Of a stretch of 64,000 nucleotides of DNA, positions 9,474 to 18,062 are shown piece after piece. The DNA is from Elusimicrobiota bacterium (lineage in GTDB: Bacteria > Elusimicrobiota > Elusimicrobia > UBA1565 > UBA9628). A model generated the notes under the pieces. It worked only from the letters and a program-made list of their open reading frames with translations. It did no database searches and had not been told where the DNA came from. Positions within the stretch are counted from its first letter, which is position 1. Every line of letters starts with the position of its first letter. The DNA lies in contig JACRNU010000055.1 of the NCBI GenBank assembly GCA_016234805.1, forward strand, positions 1 through 64,000, in the 5' to 3' direction. Made by a program: the position numbers and the translations under genes.

Positions 9474-10187
9474 ATGCACGCAGACCTGTTGGCCCTGACC
9501 GCGACCGCCGGGACCCTCGGGGCCCTGCACACGGTGCTCGGCCCGGACCACTACATCCCGTTCATCGCCATGAGCAAGGCTCGGGGCTGGTCTTTGCGCA
9601 AGACGGCCACCATCACCTTCCTCTGCGGCCTGGGCCACATCAGCAGCGGGGTGCTGCTCGGGCTGGGAGGGATGGCCTTGGGAGCGGCAGCGCAGTCCCT
9701 CCTGCCCATCGAGGCGCGCCGCGGACAGATCGCGTCGTGGCTGCTTCTGATCTTCGGGTTCCTCTACACCGTCTGGGGCTTGAAGAAGGCCTGGTCCGGG
9801 GAGCCGCACTCCCATGGCCACGGCCACGCGGACGGGATCGTCCACGACCACGAGCACGGCCACGCCGAGGCCGAGCATGAACACCCGCACGACCGCGCCA
9901 AAGCGGACATCACCCCCTGGATCCTCTTCACGGTCATCATCTTCGGGCCATGCGAGCCCCTCATCCCGGTGGTCATGTACCCCGCCTTGGCCCACAGTTG
10001 GTCCGGGGTCGCCATGGTCACGGCCGCCTTCGGGGTGTCCACCATCGGCGCCATGCTGACCCTGGTGACTGCGGCCAGCCTGGGCCTCAACGCCCTGCGC
10101 TGGAAAGCCCTCGAGCGCTACACCCACGCCCTGGCGGGCGGAGCCATCCTCTTATGCGGGATCGCGGTCGTGTTCCTGGGTCTCTAG
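9474..10187 (+). CDS. Nickel/cobalt-type transporter (UreH/NicO, TauE/SafE-like)
   Basis: A 237-residue integral membrane protein with about six segments. The first has the metal-transporter-like motif HTVLGPDHYIP (compare HX4DH of nickel transporters), and a histidine-rich loop (about 105-140, repeated HGH/HEH) follows the third. Both features point to Ni2+ or Co2+ transport, which fits hypA and the NiFe hydrogenase nearby. Some members are annotated sulfite exporter TauE/SafE. No ribosome site is visible because the palindrome ends 5 nt before ATG 9474. Confidence 0.75.
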   Translation: MHADLLALTATAGTLGALHTVLGPDHYIPFIAMSKARGWSLRKTATITFLCGLGHISSGVLLGLGGMALGAAAQSLLPIEARRGQIASWLLLIFGFLYTVWGLKKAWSGEPHSHGHGHADGIVHDHEHGHAEAEHEHPHDRAKADITPWILFTVIIFGPCEPLIPVVMYPALAHSWSGVAMVTAAFGVSTIGAMLTLVTAASLGLNALRWKALERYTHALAGGAILLCGIAVVFLGL

Positions 10188-10247
10188 CCGTGAGCCGCCC
10201 ATATTTATTATTCTTCTTGTCCTGAGATAAGTCTCCCCGGGGGAACC

Positions 10248-10730
10248 ATGGCGAACATCGAAGCTGTCGTGGAAGGCCTCGAGCCTGTCCAGTCCGAACT
10301 CATCCAAGCCCTGCACCAGACCCAGGCCGAATTCGGCTGGATCCCGCCCGAGGCCGTGGCGCGCATCGCCAAGCACCTGCGCGTCTCGGAGAGCGACGTC
10401 TACGGCGTCCTCACCTTCTACAAGGCCTTCAGCCTCGAGCCGCGCGGCAAGCATGTGGTCACGGTCTGCTCCGGCACCGCGTGCCACGTGCGCGGGGCGC
10501 CCCGCATCGTCGAGGAGTTCGAGCGGGAACTCAAGGTCTCGGCGGGCCAGACCACCCCGGACCGGGAATTCACCCTGGAGACCGTCAACTGCGTGGGCGC
10601 CTGCGCGCTGGGCCCCATCGTCATCGCGGACGGCGAGTATCACGGCCAGGCCAAGACCGCGGACATCCCCAAGATCGTCGAGGGCTGCCGGTGCCGCGCC
10701 CAGGGCCGGCCCGACGACAAGGACCGATAA
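10248..10730 (+). CDS. nuoE: NuoE-like [2Fe-2S] subunit (HndA/HydC/StnC type)
   Basis: A 160-residue thioredoxin-fold ferredoxin. The cluster cysteines are in VCSGTACHVRGA and NCVGACALGP, the C-x4-C ... C-x3-C pattern of NuoE. It passes electrons to or from the NuoF-like flavoprotein encoded next. GGGGGA precedes ATG 10248. First gene of the five-gene NuoEFG/NfnAB operon. Confidence 0.93.
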   Translation: MANIEAVVEGLEPVQSELIQALHQTQAEFGWIPPEAVARIAKHLRVSESDVYGVLTFYKAFSLEPRGKHVVTVCSGTACHVRGAPRIVEEFERELKVSAGQTTPDREFTLETVNCVGACALGPIVIADGEYHGQAKTADIPKIVEGCRCRAQGRPDDKDR

Positions 10731-10731
10731 C

Positions 10732-12612
10732 ATGGACTCCCAAGGACTCGACAAGCTGCGGGCGGAGATAGCTGGCTCCAGGAGCAAGGACATGCCCTGC
10801 ATCACCGTGTGCGGCGGCACGGGCTGCCACGCCTACGGCTGTCTCAAGGTGGCCCAGGCCTTCCGCGACGAGGTCAGGAAGCGCGGCCTCGAAGACAAGG
10901 TCTCGGTGCGCCAGACCGGGTGCCACGGGTTCTGCGAGCGCGGTCCCATCGTCGTGCTCCAGCCCAAGGGCATCTTCTATCAGAGGCTCCAGCTCGCGGA
11001 CGTCTGCGAGGTGGTGGACAAGACCGTGCTTGGCGACGAGCTCATCGAGCGCCTCCTCTACAGCGACGAGGCGACCGGAAAGAAGATCGCGGCCGAGCAC
11101 GACGTGCCGTTCTACAAGAAGCAGAAGCGCCTCATCCTCGGGGGCAACGGCTTCATCGACCCTACGGACCTCGCCGACTACCTGGCCCTCGACGGCTACA
11201 AGGCCCTCCAGAAGGTCCTCTCCGGCATGAGCCCGGAGGCGGTCATCGCCGAGGTCTCGGCCTCGGGCCTGCGGGGCCGTGGCGGCGCCGGCTTTCCGAC
11301 CGGCAGGAAGTGGGAGATCTGCAGGAGCATCGCCTGCGGCCTGAAATACGTGGTCTGCAACGCGGACGAGGGCGATCCGGGCGCCTACATGGACCGCAGC
11401 CTGCTCGAAGGCAACCCGCACAGCGTGCTCGAGGGCATGATCATCGGCGCCTACGCCATCGGCGCCCGTTCGGGGTTCGTGTACGTGCGCAACGAGTACC
11501 CCCTGGCCGTGGAGAACGTGACCAAGGCGGTCGAAGCCTGCAGGAAGCAGGGCCTGCTCGGCAAGGGCATCCTCGGGTCCAAGCTCGACTTCGACGTCAA
11601 GATATTCAAGGGCGCGGGCGCCTTCGTCTCGGGAGAGGAGACCTCGCTGATGGCCTCCATCGAGGGCCGGCGCGCCTCCCCACGGCAGAAGCCGCCCTTC
11701 CCGGCCCAGTCCGGCCTGTGGGGCAAGACCACGAACATCAACAACGTGGAGACCTGGGCCAACGTGCCCTGGATCGTCCGCAACGGCGCTCCGGCCTACG
11801 CCGCCATCGGCACCGGCGACAGCAAGGGCACCAAGATCTTCGCCCTGGTGGGCAAGATCAACAACACCGGCCTCGTCGAGGTCCCCATGGGCATGAAGCT
11901 CCGGGAGATCATCTACGACATCGGAGGGGGCCTCAAGGGCGGCAAGAAGTTCAAGGCCGTCCAGACCGGCGGTCCCAGCGGCGGCTGCATCCCGGCCGAG
12001 ATGCTCGACCTGCCCATCGACTACGCCAGCCTCGCCCAAGCCGGCTCCATGATGGGCTCGGGCGGCATGATCGTGATGGACGAGGAGACCTGCATGGTGG
12101 ACGTGGCCAAGTACTTCCTCCACTTCACCCAGGAGGAGTCCTGCGGCAAGTGCGTACCATGCCGGATAGGCACCCGGCAGATGGCCGAGATCCTCACCCG
12201 CATCACCCGCGGCGAAGGCTCGGAGGGAGACATCGAGAAGCTCTCGGCCATCGCCAAGACCGTCAAGGCGGGCTCGCTGTGCGGCCTCGGCCAGACCGCG
12301 CCCAATCCGGTGCTCACCACCCTGCGGTACTTCCGCCACGAGTACGACGCCCACCTCAAGGAGGGGCGCTGTCCCGCCCTGGTGTGCAAGGCGTTCGTCA
12401 CCTTCGGCATCGACCAGGTCAAGTGCATCGGCTGCGGGCTCTGCCTCAAGGCGTGCCCGGTCAAGGCCGTCACCGGCCAGCTCAAGAAGCCCCACGCCAT
12501 CGAACAGGCCGCGTGCATCAAGTGCGGCGCCTGCTTCGAGGTCTGCCCGCCCAAGGTGCGCGCCGTGACGAAAGAGACGGGCAAGACCGTCCCGGAGAGG
12601 GTCCAGCCATGA
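10732..12612 (+). CDS. nuoF: NuoF-like NAD(H)/FMN flavoprotein (HydB/HndC/StnA type)
   Basis: A 626-residue protein. N-terminal [2Fe-2S] thioredoxin-like domain (ITVCGGTGCHAYGC, CHGFCERGP), FMN and NADH sites (GLRGRGGAGFPTGRKW; ADEGDPGAYMDR), [4Fe-4S] motif ESCGKCVPCRIGT with GSLCGLGQ, and two C-terminal ferredoxin motifs (CIGCGLCLKACP, CIKCGACFEVCP). The extra terminal clusters are the mark of bifurcating HydB/HndC/Stn-type proteins rather than complex I NuoF. ATG 10732 follows the nuoE stop by 1 nt; the open frame further upstream is not coding. Confidence 0.93.
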   Translation: MDSQGLDKLRAEIAGSRSKDMPCITVCGGTGCHAYGCLKVAQAFRDEVRKRGLEDKVSVRQTGCHGFCERGPIVVLQPKGIFYQRLQLADVCEVVDKTVLGDELIERLLYSDEATGKKIAAEHDVPFYKKQKRLILGGNGFIDPTDLADYLALDGYKALQKVLSGMSPEAVIAEVSASGLRGRGGAGFPTGRKWEICRSIACGLKYVVCNADEGDPGAYMDRSLLEGNPHSVLEGMIIGAYAIGARSGFVYVRNEYPLAVENVTKAVEACRKQGLLGKGILGSKLDFDVKIFKGAGAFVSGEETSLMASIEGRRASPRQKPPFPAQSGLWGKTTNINNVETWANVPWIVRNGAPAYAAIGTGDSKGTKIFALVGKINNTGLVEVPMGMKLREIIYDIGGGLKGGKKFKAVQTGGPSGGCIPAEMLDLPIDYASLAQAGSMMGSGGMIVMDEETCMVDVAKYFLHFTQEESCGKCVPCRIGTRQMAEILTRITRGEGSEGDIEKLSAIAKTVKAGSLCGLGQTAPNPVLTTLRYFRHEYDAHLKEGRCPALVCKAFVTFGIDQVKCIGCGLCLKACPVKAVTGQLKKPHAIEQAACIKCGACFEVCPPKVRAVTKETGKTVPERVQP

Positions 12613-12665
12613 CCGAGCATAAGCGAGGAAATGGTCGCATCAATCGCGGTGGGAGGCGACCATGA
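12609..12665 (+). CDS. 18-codon linking mini-ORF between nuoF and nuoG
   Basis: A tiny ORF starts inside the nuoF stop (ATGA, 12609-12612) and ends inside the next gene's start (ATGA, 12662-12665). The peptide is MTEHKRGNGRINRGGRRP, rich in Arg and Gly. It could couple translation of nuoF and nuoG. The same pattern (MT..xRGN...GRRP) recurs in the small ORF at 58043. GGTCGC (12633-12638) pairs with GCGACC (12656-12661), and the GGGAGG at 12651-12656 serves as the nuoG ribosome site. Expression is unproven. Confidence 0.4.
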   Translation: MTEHKRGNGRINRGGRRP

Positions 12666-15034
12666 AGATCATCATCGACGGCCGGAGCTTCGAAGTCAGC
12701 GGGGAAGAGACGGTCCTGGAGGCCGCCAAGGCGCATGGCATCGACATCCCCGCCCTGTGCCATCACCCGCGGCTGGCGCCGTGGGCCGCATGCCGCCTCT
12801 GCGTCGTCGAGATCAAAGGCAGGAACGGGTATCCCCCCTCCTGCAACACCTACCCGGAGGAGGGCATGGAGGTCGTCACGGACTCCGAGGCGCTGCGGTC
12901 GCAGCGCCGCCGGACCCTCGAGCTCATCCTCTCCGAGCACCCCAACGCCTGCCTCGTGTGCACGGAAAAGGAGAGATGCGACGAGCACAAGGCCTCCATC
13001 CGCAAGTCGGCCGAGGTGGCGGGCTGCGTCTTCTGCCCCTCGAACCGCCGGTGCGAGCTCCAGAAGCTCGTGGACAGGCTCGGGGTGGACTCCGTCCCCT
13101 ATGACTCGGTCTACCGGGGCCTGCCGGTCCGCCGGAGCGACCCCTTCTTCATCCAGGACTACAACCTCTGCATCCTCTGCGGCAGGTGCGTGCGCGTCTG
13201 CCACGAGGTGCGGGGGGCGGCCGCCATCTCCTTCGTGTTCCGCGGCTCCCAGGCCGTGGTGGGCACCCAGTTCGACCGCAGCCTCATCGCCGCGGGCTGC
13301 CAGTTCTGCGGCGCGTGCGTGGACGTCTGCCCGACCGGCTCTCTGGCCGAGCGTCTGGCGCGGCACGAGGAGCCCGCCGAGGCCAAGTCCCGGGCCGTGT
13401 GCCCCTACTGCGGCGTGGGCTGCGGCCTCGAGGTGTCCGTGCTCCAAGGCCGCATCCAGTCCGCGGCCCCGGCCGACGGCGGGATCAACCGCGGCCAGGC
13501 CTGCGTCCGGGGCCGGTTCACCCTGCGCGACGTCGTGCACAGCCCGGCCCGGGTCCTCAAGCCCATGATCAAGAAAGACGGCAAGCTCGCCGAGGTCTCC
13601 TGGGACGAGGCCCTCGACTTCGCGGCCCGCGGGCTCAAGGCGCGTGCCGGCAAGACCGGCCTGACCGCCTCCTCCCAGCTCTTCTGCGAGGACCTTTTCG
13701 TCCTCGACCGGTTCGGCCGCGAGGCCCTCGGGTGCGGAGGAGCGACCCCCTCCGCGGGGGTCTCCATCCTCGACGAGCTCTCGGCCGGGGGGATGACCGG
13801 GCGGGTCCTGGGGTCCCTGAAGAGCCTTCCCGAGGCCGGGACGATCGTGGTCTTCGACGAGCCCGTGTCCCTCACCCATCCCGTGGCATGGGTCTCGGCC
13901 TTCGAAGCCGTGCGCAAGGGCGCCAAGCTCATCCTGGCGGGCGCGGCCTCCGGGCCCATGAGCAGGCACGCGAGCCTGTGCGTCGGTCTCAAGCCCGGCG
14001 GCCTTCCCCACCTGATCGCGGCCGTGTCGAAGGCCCTTCTGGAGAAAGGTTGCGCCGGAGCCGCCTCCGTCCCAGGGTTCGAGGCCTTCAAGAAGTCCCT
14101 GGAGAGCGCTTGCGTGTCCCGTCTGGCCGAAGCGGCCGGAGCGGCCGAGGCCGACGTTCGCGGGCTGGCTGACGCTCTGGCCGGCGGCGGACCCATCGTA
14201 TTCCTCTTCGGCGGGAACCTGGTCGGTCTTCCCCGCCCTTTGCAGGGCGTGGCGCTCCTCTGGAACCTCGCGGTCCAGACCGGGGCGACGCTTTTGCCCC
14301 TCGCGGAGGAGAGCGACACGGCCGGCTCATGGCTGATCCGGAGCAGGGCCAAGTCCCCGGCGCCGAGCCTGTCCGCCCTTTCCGAGTCCCTCGGGAAGGG
14401 AGACCTCAAGGCGCTCTACCTCGCCGGGCCCATGACGCTGCCCGAGAAGCACGGCCTCGAGTTCCTCGTGGTGCAGGACAGCTTCCTGAACGCGGCCTGC
14501 GCCTGGGCGGACGCGGTCCTTCCGGCCGCGGCCTTCGCCGAGGCCGAAGGCCACTTCGTCAACCTGGAAGGCTCGGTCCGTAAGTCCGAGAGGGCCGTGC
14601 CCCCGGCAGGAGAGTCCAAGCCGGACTGGTGGATCGCCTCCGAACTCGCCAAGAGGATGGGCGCTCCGGGCTTCTCCTACGAGAACGCGGGCCAGATCAA
14701 GGCGCAGCTGGACAAGGAGGGCGTGCTGGCCCTGCCCGCGCCCGGCGTTTCTGGCGCGGGCGTGCCGCCTCCGGTTGGAACGGGCAGCGGCCTGCCGGCC
14801 GAGGGCAAGAAGGCGTTCGTGCCCGCGTCTTTGCCCGCGCCTTGCGTTTCTGGAGATTCTCCGGAGCATGCGGAGGCCCCTGTTTCCGGCGAGCAGGGCA
14901 GCGACCACTACCGGAGCCTGTCCCTCTGCCATGCGAGCCCGGACCTGGCGCTCCTGCGCCGCAGCCGGCGGACCGGGGAGGCCCGGCCCGCCGCAAAGAC
15001 CGCAGAGACCGTGACCGCGGGAGGCCGCCAATGA
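12662..15034 (+). CDS. NuoG-like iron-sulfur subunit lacking a molybdopterin active site
   Basis: A 790-residue protein. N-terminal [2Fe-2S] ferredoxin (CxxC region ~33-48), NuoG-type His-Cys cluster region (~95-135), two ferredoxin clusters (CILCGRCVRVC, CQFCGACVDVCP), then a formate-dehydrogenase-like [4Fe-4S] domain (VCPYCGVGCGLE ... GQACVRGRF). The molybdopterin-like remainder is shortened and shows no Cys/Sec active-site segment, so it is unlikely to be a formate dehydrogenase; an electron-wire subunit of a bifurcating complex is the better reading. The C-terminal ~80 residues are a Pro/Gly/Ala-rich tail holding a palindromic insertion (14734-14761) and a decayed copy near 14833. ATG overlaps the mini-ORF stop. 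Confidence 0.8.
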   Translation: MKIIIDGRSFEVSGEETVLEAAKAHGIDIPALCHHPRLAPWAACRLCVVEIKGRNGYPPSCNTYPEEGMEVVTDSEALRSQRRRTLELILSEHPNACLVCTEKERCDEHKASIRKSAEVAGCVFCPSNRRCELQKLVDRLGVDSVPYDSVYRGLPVRRSDPFFIQDYNLCILCGRCVRVCHEVRGAAAISFVFRGSQAVVGTQFDRSLIAAGCQFCGACVDVCPTGSLAERLARHEEPAEAKSRAVCPYCGVGCGLEVSVLQGRIQSAAPADGGINRGQACVRGRFTLRDVVHSPARVLKPMIKKDGKLAEVSWDEALDFAARGLKARAGKTGLTASSQLFCEDLFVLDRFGREALGCGGATPSAGVSILDELSAGGMTGRVLGSLKSLPEAGTIVVFDEPVSLTHPVAWVSAFEAVRKGAKLILAGAASGPMSRHASLCVGLKPGGLPHLIAAVSKALLEKGCAGAASVPGFEAFKKSLESACVSRLAEAAGAAEADVRGLADALAGGGPIVFLFGGNLVGLPRPLQGVALLWNLAVQTGATLLPLAEESDTAGSWLIRSRAKSPAPSLSALSESLGKGDLKALYLAGPMTLPEKHGLEFLVVQDSFLNAACAWADAVLPAAAFAEAEGHFVNLEGSVRKSERAVPPAGESKPDWWIASELAKRMGAPGFSYENAGQIKAQLDKEGVLALPAPGVSGAGVPPPVGTGSGLPAEGKKAFVPASLPAPCVSGDSPEHAEAPVSGEQGSDHYRSLSLCHASPDLALLRRSRRTGEARPAAKTAETVTAGGRQ
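14734..14761. repeat. In-frame hairpin element, copy A
   Basis: GCCCGCGCC, 10-nt loop CGGCGTTTCT, GGCGCGGGC: 9-bp perfect arms within the nuoG-like gene, read as APGVSGAG. Copy B at 15855-15882 has the identical loop and a compensated stem change. A half-decayed copy (same left arm, similar loop) starts near 14833. Confidence 0.7.
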
Positions 15035-15933
15035 ACAAGATCCTCAGACGCGAACGCCTGGTCCCGAACATCCACGTCCTGGAGGTCCACGCGCCCGAAG
15101 TCGCGGCCAAGTGCGTGCCCGGGCAGTTCGTCATGGTCATGCCCGACGAGAAGGGCGAGCGCATCCCCCTGACCATCGGTGACTGGGACCGGGAGAAGGG
15201 CGCCGTGACGGTCGCGTTCATGGCCGTGGGGACCACGACGCACAAGCTCGCCCTCATGTCCGCCGGAGACGAGCTGCCCGTCTTCGTGGGCCCGCTGGGC
15301 AAGCCCTCGGAGATCGGCAAGTTCGGCACCGTCCTCGTGGCCGGGGGGTGCTTCGGCATCGCGGCCATCCACCCCATCGCCCGCGCGCTGAAAGAGGCGG
15401 GCAACACGGTCGTGACCCTCATCGACGTCAAGGCGAACTACCTCCTCTATTGGGAGGACAAGCTCCGCAAGGTCAGCGACTCCTTCTTCGTCTCGGCCCG
15501 GGACCACAAGTTCGGGACCACGCACTACGTCCAGGGCAAGATCAAGGAGCTTTTGGATGGAGGGCTGAAGGCGGACCGGGCCGTGGCCATCGGCTGCACC
15601 TATCTCATGTATTCGGCCTGCGAGGCGACCCGCGCCGCGGGCATCAAGACGACCGTGGCCCTCAACCCCATCATGGTCGACGGCACCGGCATGTGCGGCG
15701 CCTGCCGATGCGCGGTCGGGGGCAAGACCAAATTCGCCTGCGTGGACGGCCCGGACTTCGACGGTCATGCCGTGGATTGGACCGAGCTCTTCAGCCGCAG
15801 GAAGTCCTATCTCGACGACGAGATGAAATCCCTCTGCCACTGGGAGCGCTCCCTGCTCGCGCCCGGCGTTTCTGGCGCGAGCGTGGCGCTTCCGCTTTCC
15901 ACGGGAGGCGCCCAGCTGGCGCCGGGAGCGTGA
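15031..15933 (+). CDS. nfnA: Ferredoxin-NADP reductase-type subunit (NfnA/PyrK-like)
   Basis: A 300-residue protein of the PyrK/NfnA family. FAD-binding barrel (1-95), NAD(P)-binding domain (~100-215, VLVAGGCFGIAAIHPIARAL), and a C-terminal [2Fe-2S] site (MCGACRCAVGG, with a later Cys in FACVDGPDF). In NfnAB this subunit binds NAD(H) and one FAD. ATG 15031 overlaps the previous stop (ATGA). The last ~30 residues hold an in-frame palindromic element (15855-15882) and are not expected in the family. Confidence 0.88.
   Translation: MNKILRRERLVPNIHVLEVHAPEVAAKCVPGQFVMVMPDEKGERIPLTIGDWDREKGAVTVAFMAVGTTTHKLALMSAGDELPVFVGPLGKPSEIGKFGTVLVAGGCFGIAAIHPIARALKEAGNTVVTLIDVKANYLLYWEDKLRKVSDSFFVSARDHKFGTTHYVQGKIKELLDGGLKADRAVAIGCTYLMYSACEATRAAGIKTTVALNPIMVDGTGMCGACRCAVGGKTKFACVDGPDFDGHAVDWTELFSRRKSYLDDEMKSLCHWERSLLAPGVSGASVALPLSTGGAQLAPGA
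15855..15882. repeat. In-frame hairpin element, copy B
   Basis: GCTCGCGCC, loop CGGCGTTTCT, GGCGCGAGC. Compared with copy A, the third stem base pair is T-A instead of C-G, so both sides changed together while the loop stayed identical. Read in frame as APGVSGAS at the nfnA C-terminus. Confidence 0.7.
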
Positions 15934-15939
15934 GGCGCT

Positions 15940-17460
15940 ATGGCTGACGAAAAAAAAGAGCTTCCCCCTGACGACAAGGCAAGGCTGAAGGCCGAGTTCG
16001 ACCTGGACTGGCGCAAGGACCTGCGCAAGTCCATGCCGGCCAAGGACCGCGTCAAGATCGAGCGCCAGAAGATGCCGGCCCGGCCCGCTTCGGTGCGCAA
16101 CGCGGATTTCTTCGAGGTCAACTCGGGACTCTCCGCCGAGGCCGCGCTCCAGGAGGCCCGCCGCTGCCTCGACTGCCCCAACTCACCCTGCGTGCTCGGC
16201 TGTCCGGTGGCTATCGACATCCCCTCCTTCATCAAGCTCATCGAGAAGGGGGACTACGACGCCGCGGCCCGCAAGCTCAAGGAGACCAACAGCCTGCCCG
16301 CCATCTGCGGCCGGGTCTGCCCCCAGGAAAGCCAGTGCGAGGCCGTTTGCACCATGAAGAAAGCCTCGGGCGCGTCCGTGGCCATCGGCAACCTTGAGCG
16401 CTTCGCCGCGGACTACGAGCGCGAGAAGGGCAAGGTCCTCATCCCCAGGATCCCCCCCTCCACCGGCAAGAGGGTGGCCGTGTTCGGCGCGGGGCCCGCG
16501 GGCCTCACCGTGGCGGGCGACCTCGCCAAGGCCGGGCACCAGGTCACGGTCTTCGAGGCCCTGCACACCGCCGGAGGCGTGCTCGTCTACGGCATCCCCG
16601 AGTTCCGCCTTCCGAAGAAGATCCTCGAGGCCGAGGTGGACTACCTCAGGAAGCTCGGCGTGGAGCTCAGGATGAACTATGTGGTGGGCCGTACCGCGAC
16701 CCTGGAGGACCTCAAGGCCCAGGGCTTTTCGGCCTTCTTCATCGGCACCGGGGCCGGGCTGCCCAATTTCATGAAGATCCCGGGAGAGAACCTCGTGGGC
16801 GTTTATTCGGCCAACGAGTACCTCACCCGCGTCAACCTCATGAAGGCCTACGACTTCCCGAACTACGACACGCCCATGACCATCGGCAAGAAGGTGGCCG
16901 TGATCGGCGGCGGCAACGTGGCCATGGACTCGGTCCGCAACGCCAAGCGGCTCGGCGCGGATTGGGCCGCCATCATCTACCGCCGCTCCTCCGAGGAGAT
17001 GCCGGCCCGCCTCGAGGAGATCCACCACGCCGAGGAGGAGGGCATCGAGTTCCACTACCTCCAGGCCCCGACCAAGTTCATCGGCGACGAGCACGGCCGC
17101 GTCAAGGCCATGGAGTGCCTCAAGATGGAGCTCGGCGAGCCCGACTCCTCCGGCCGTCGTCGGCCGGTGCCCATCAAGGGCTCGGAGTACGTCAAGGAGG
17201 TGGACCTCGTGGTCATGTCCATCGGCCAGAGCCCCAACCCCTTGATCGGCCAGACCACGCCCGGGCTCAAGATGGGCAAGTGGGGCAACGTGGACGTGGA
17301 TTGGAAGACCATGGCCACCAACATCCCGGGCGTGTGGGCCGGCGGGGACATCATCCGCGGCGGCGCCACCGTCATCCTCGCCATGGGCGACGCGCGCACC
17401 GCTGCCGCGGAGATGGACAAGTACCTCGCTAACCTGGGAAAGACGCCGCCTCAGGCCTGA
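15940..17460 (+). CDS. nfnB: NADPH-dependent GltD/NfnB-like flavoprotein
   Basis: A 506-residue protein. N-terminal cysteine-rich domain with two [4Fe-4S] sets (ARRCLDCPNSPCVLGCP; ICGRVCPQESQCEAVC), then an FAD domain (FGAGPAGLTVAGDLAKAG) and an NADPH domain (VIGGGNVAMDSVRNAKRLGA), ending in AGGDIIRGGATVILAMGD. This is the architecture of the NfnB bifurcating subunit and of glutamate synthase small subunit. With nuoE, nuoF, the NuoG-like gene and nfnA it would form a Stn-type transhydrogenase; no glutamate synthase large subunit is nearby. Confidence 0.9.
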   Translation: MADEKKELPPDDKARLKAEFDLDWRKDLRKSMPAKDRVKIERQKMPARPASVRNADFFEVNSGLSAEAALQEARRCLDCPNSPCVLGCPVAIDIPSFIKLIEKGDYDAAARKLKETNSLPAICGRVCPQESQCEAVCTMKKASGASVAIGNLERFAADYEREKGKVLIPRIPPSTGKRVAVFGAGPAGLTVAGDLAKAGHQVTVFEALHTAGGVLVYGIPEFRLPKKILEAEVDYLRKLGVELRMNYVVGRTATLEDLKAQGFSAFFIGTGAGLPNFMKIPGENLVGVYSANEYLTRVNLMKAYDFPNYDTPMTIGKKVAVIGGGNVAMDSVRNAKRLGADWAAIIYRRSSEEMPARLEEIHHAEEEGIEFHYLQAPTKFIGDEHGRVKAMECLKMELGEPDSSGRRRPVPIKGSEYVKEVDLVVMSIGQSPNPLIGQTTPGLKMGKWGNVDVDWKTMATNIPGVWAGGDIIRGGATVILAMGDARTAAAEMDKYLANLGKTPPQA

Positions 17461-17469
17461 CCGCGCCGG

Positions 17470-17934
17470 TCAGTTGTCCGGCCGCACGAACCGGTCGTAC
17501 TCCCGCTCGAACCGTGCCCGGTGGTTGGCTTCCTCGCGGGCCAGGGACAGGAAGATGTCCTTGACCTCGGGCTCGGCCGCGGCGTCGGCCATGTCCATGT
17601 AGAGGTTGAACGCGGCCTTCTCCTTCTTCATGGCCAGGAGCAGGGCGTCCTGGAGGTCGAGGTCCCCCTCGGGCTCGGGCGGGGTGGCGTAGTCTTCGAG
17701 GTCGATGTCCCGGCTGATCTTGGCGCCGGACTTCAAGAGCTTCCTGCCGGACCGGATCTTCTCGAGCTTGAGCTTGTGGCGGCCTTCCTCGGCCGCGAGC
17801 GAGGAGAACATCTCCTTCAAGCCCGCCTGTCGCTGGCGGGAGGCCAGCAGGGTGTAGAAATCCACGGCCCTCTGTTCATTGTCGATGGCGAACTGCAGGA
17901 CTTCCTCAACCTTCTCCCTCGTCGTGGTCGTCAT
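17470..17934 (-). CDS. Ferritin-like/rubrerythrin-type diiron protein
   Basis: A 154-residue four-helix protein with two EExxH-type motifs (AAEEGRHKLKLE, AREEANHRARFE) and matching upstream glutamates (DNEQRAVDFY, KKEKAAFNLY), the pattern of ferritin-like diiron domains. The rubredoxin domain of true rubrerythrin is absent. Start at 17934 has GGGAGG upstream; the longer frame to 18084 crosses the promoter region. Likely role: peroxide or iron handling beside oxygen-sensitive iron-sulfur enzymes. Convergent with nfnB. Confidence 0.85.
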   Translation of the reverse strand: MTTTTREKVEEVLQFAIDNEQRAVDFYTLLASRQRQAGLKEMFSSLAAEEGRHKLKLEKIRSGRKLLKSGAKISRDIDLEDYATPPEPEGDLDLQDALLLAMKKEKAAFNLYMDMADAAAEPEVKDIFLSLAREEANHRARFEREYDRFVRPDN

Positions 17935-18050
17935 GTCGGCCTCCCCAAAATGCACTCCCGGTCGGTGTATGATAGCATCTCGGTGATGGCCTGACCAAGT
18001 GCCACCTGGCTCCAGAGGCCCCCGCAGGAGCGCCGACTCCGACCATTTTG

Positions 18051-18056
18051 TATCAT
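18051..18056 (+). promoter_or_regulatory. -10 box, leaderless type
   Basis: TATCAT ends 6 nt before ATG 18063. The same string TATCATAACGC recurs upstream of the receiver gene at 19603 (box at 19556-19561). Confidence 0.45.
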
Positions 18057-18062
18057 AACGCC

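Noticed and set aside
12662..15034. Formate dehydrogenase alpha subunit
   Set aside because: The N-terminal clusters and CPYCGVGC motif match, but the molybdopterin part is shortened and has no Cys/Sec active-site segment; the NfnAB context fits an electron-wire subunit better.
15940..17460. Glutamate synthase small subunit
   Set aside because: Same family, but no large subunit is present and NfnA is directly upstream, so NfnB/Stn is preferred.
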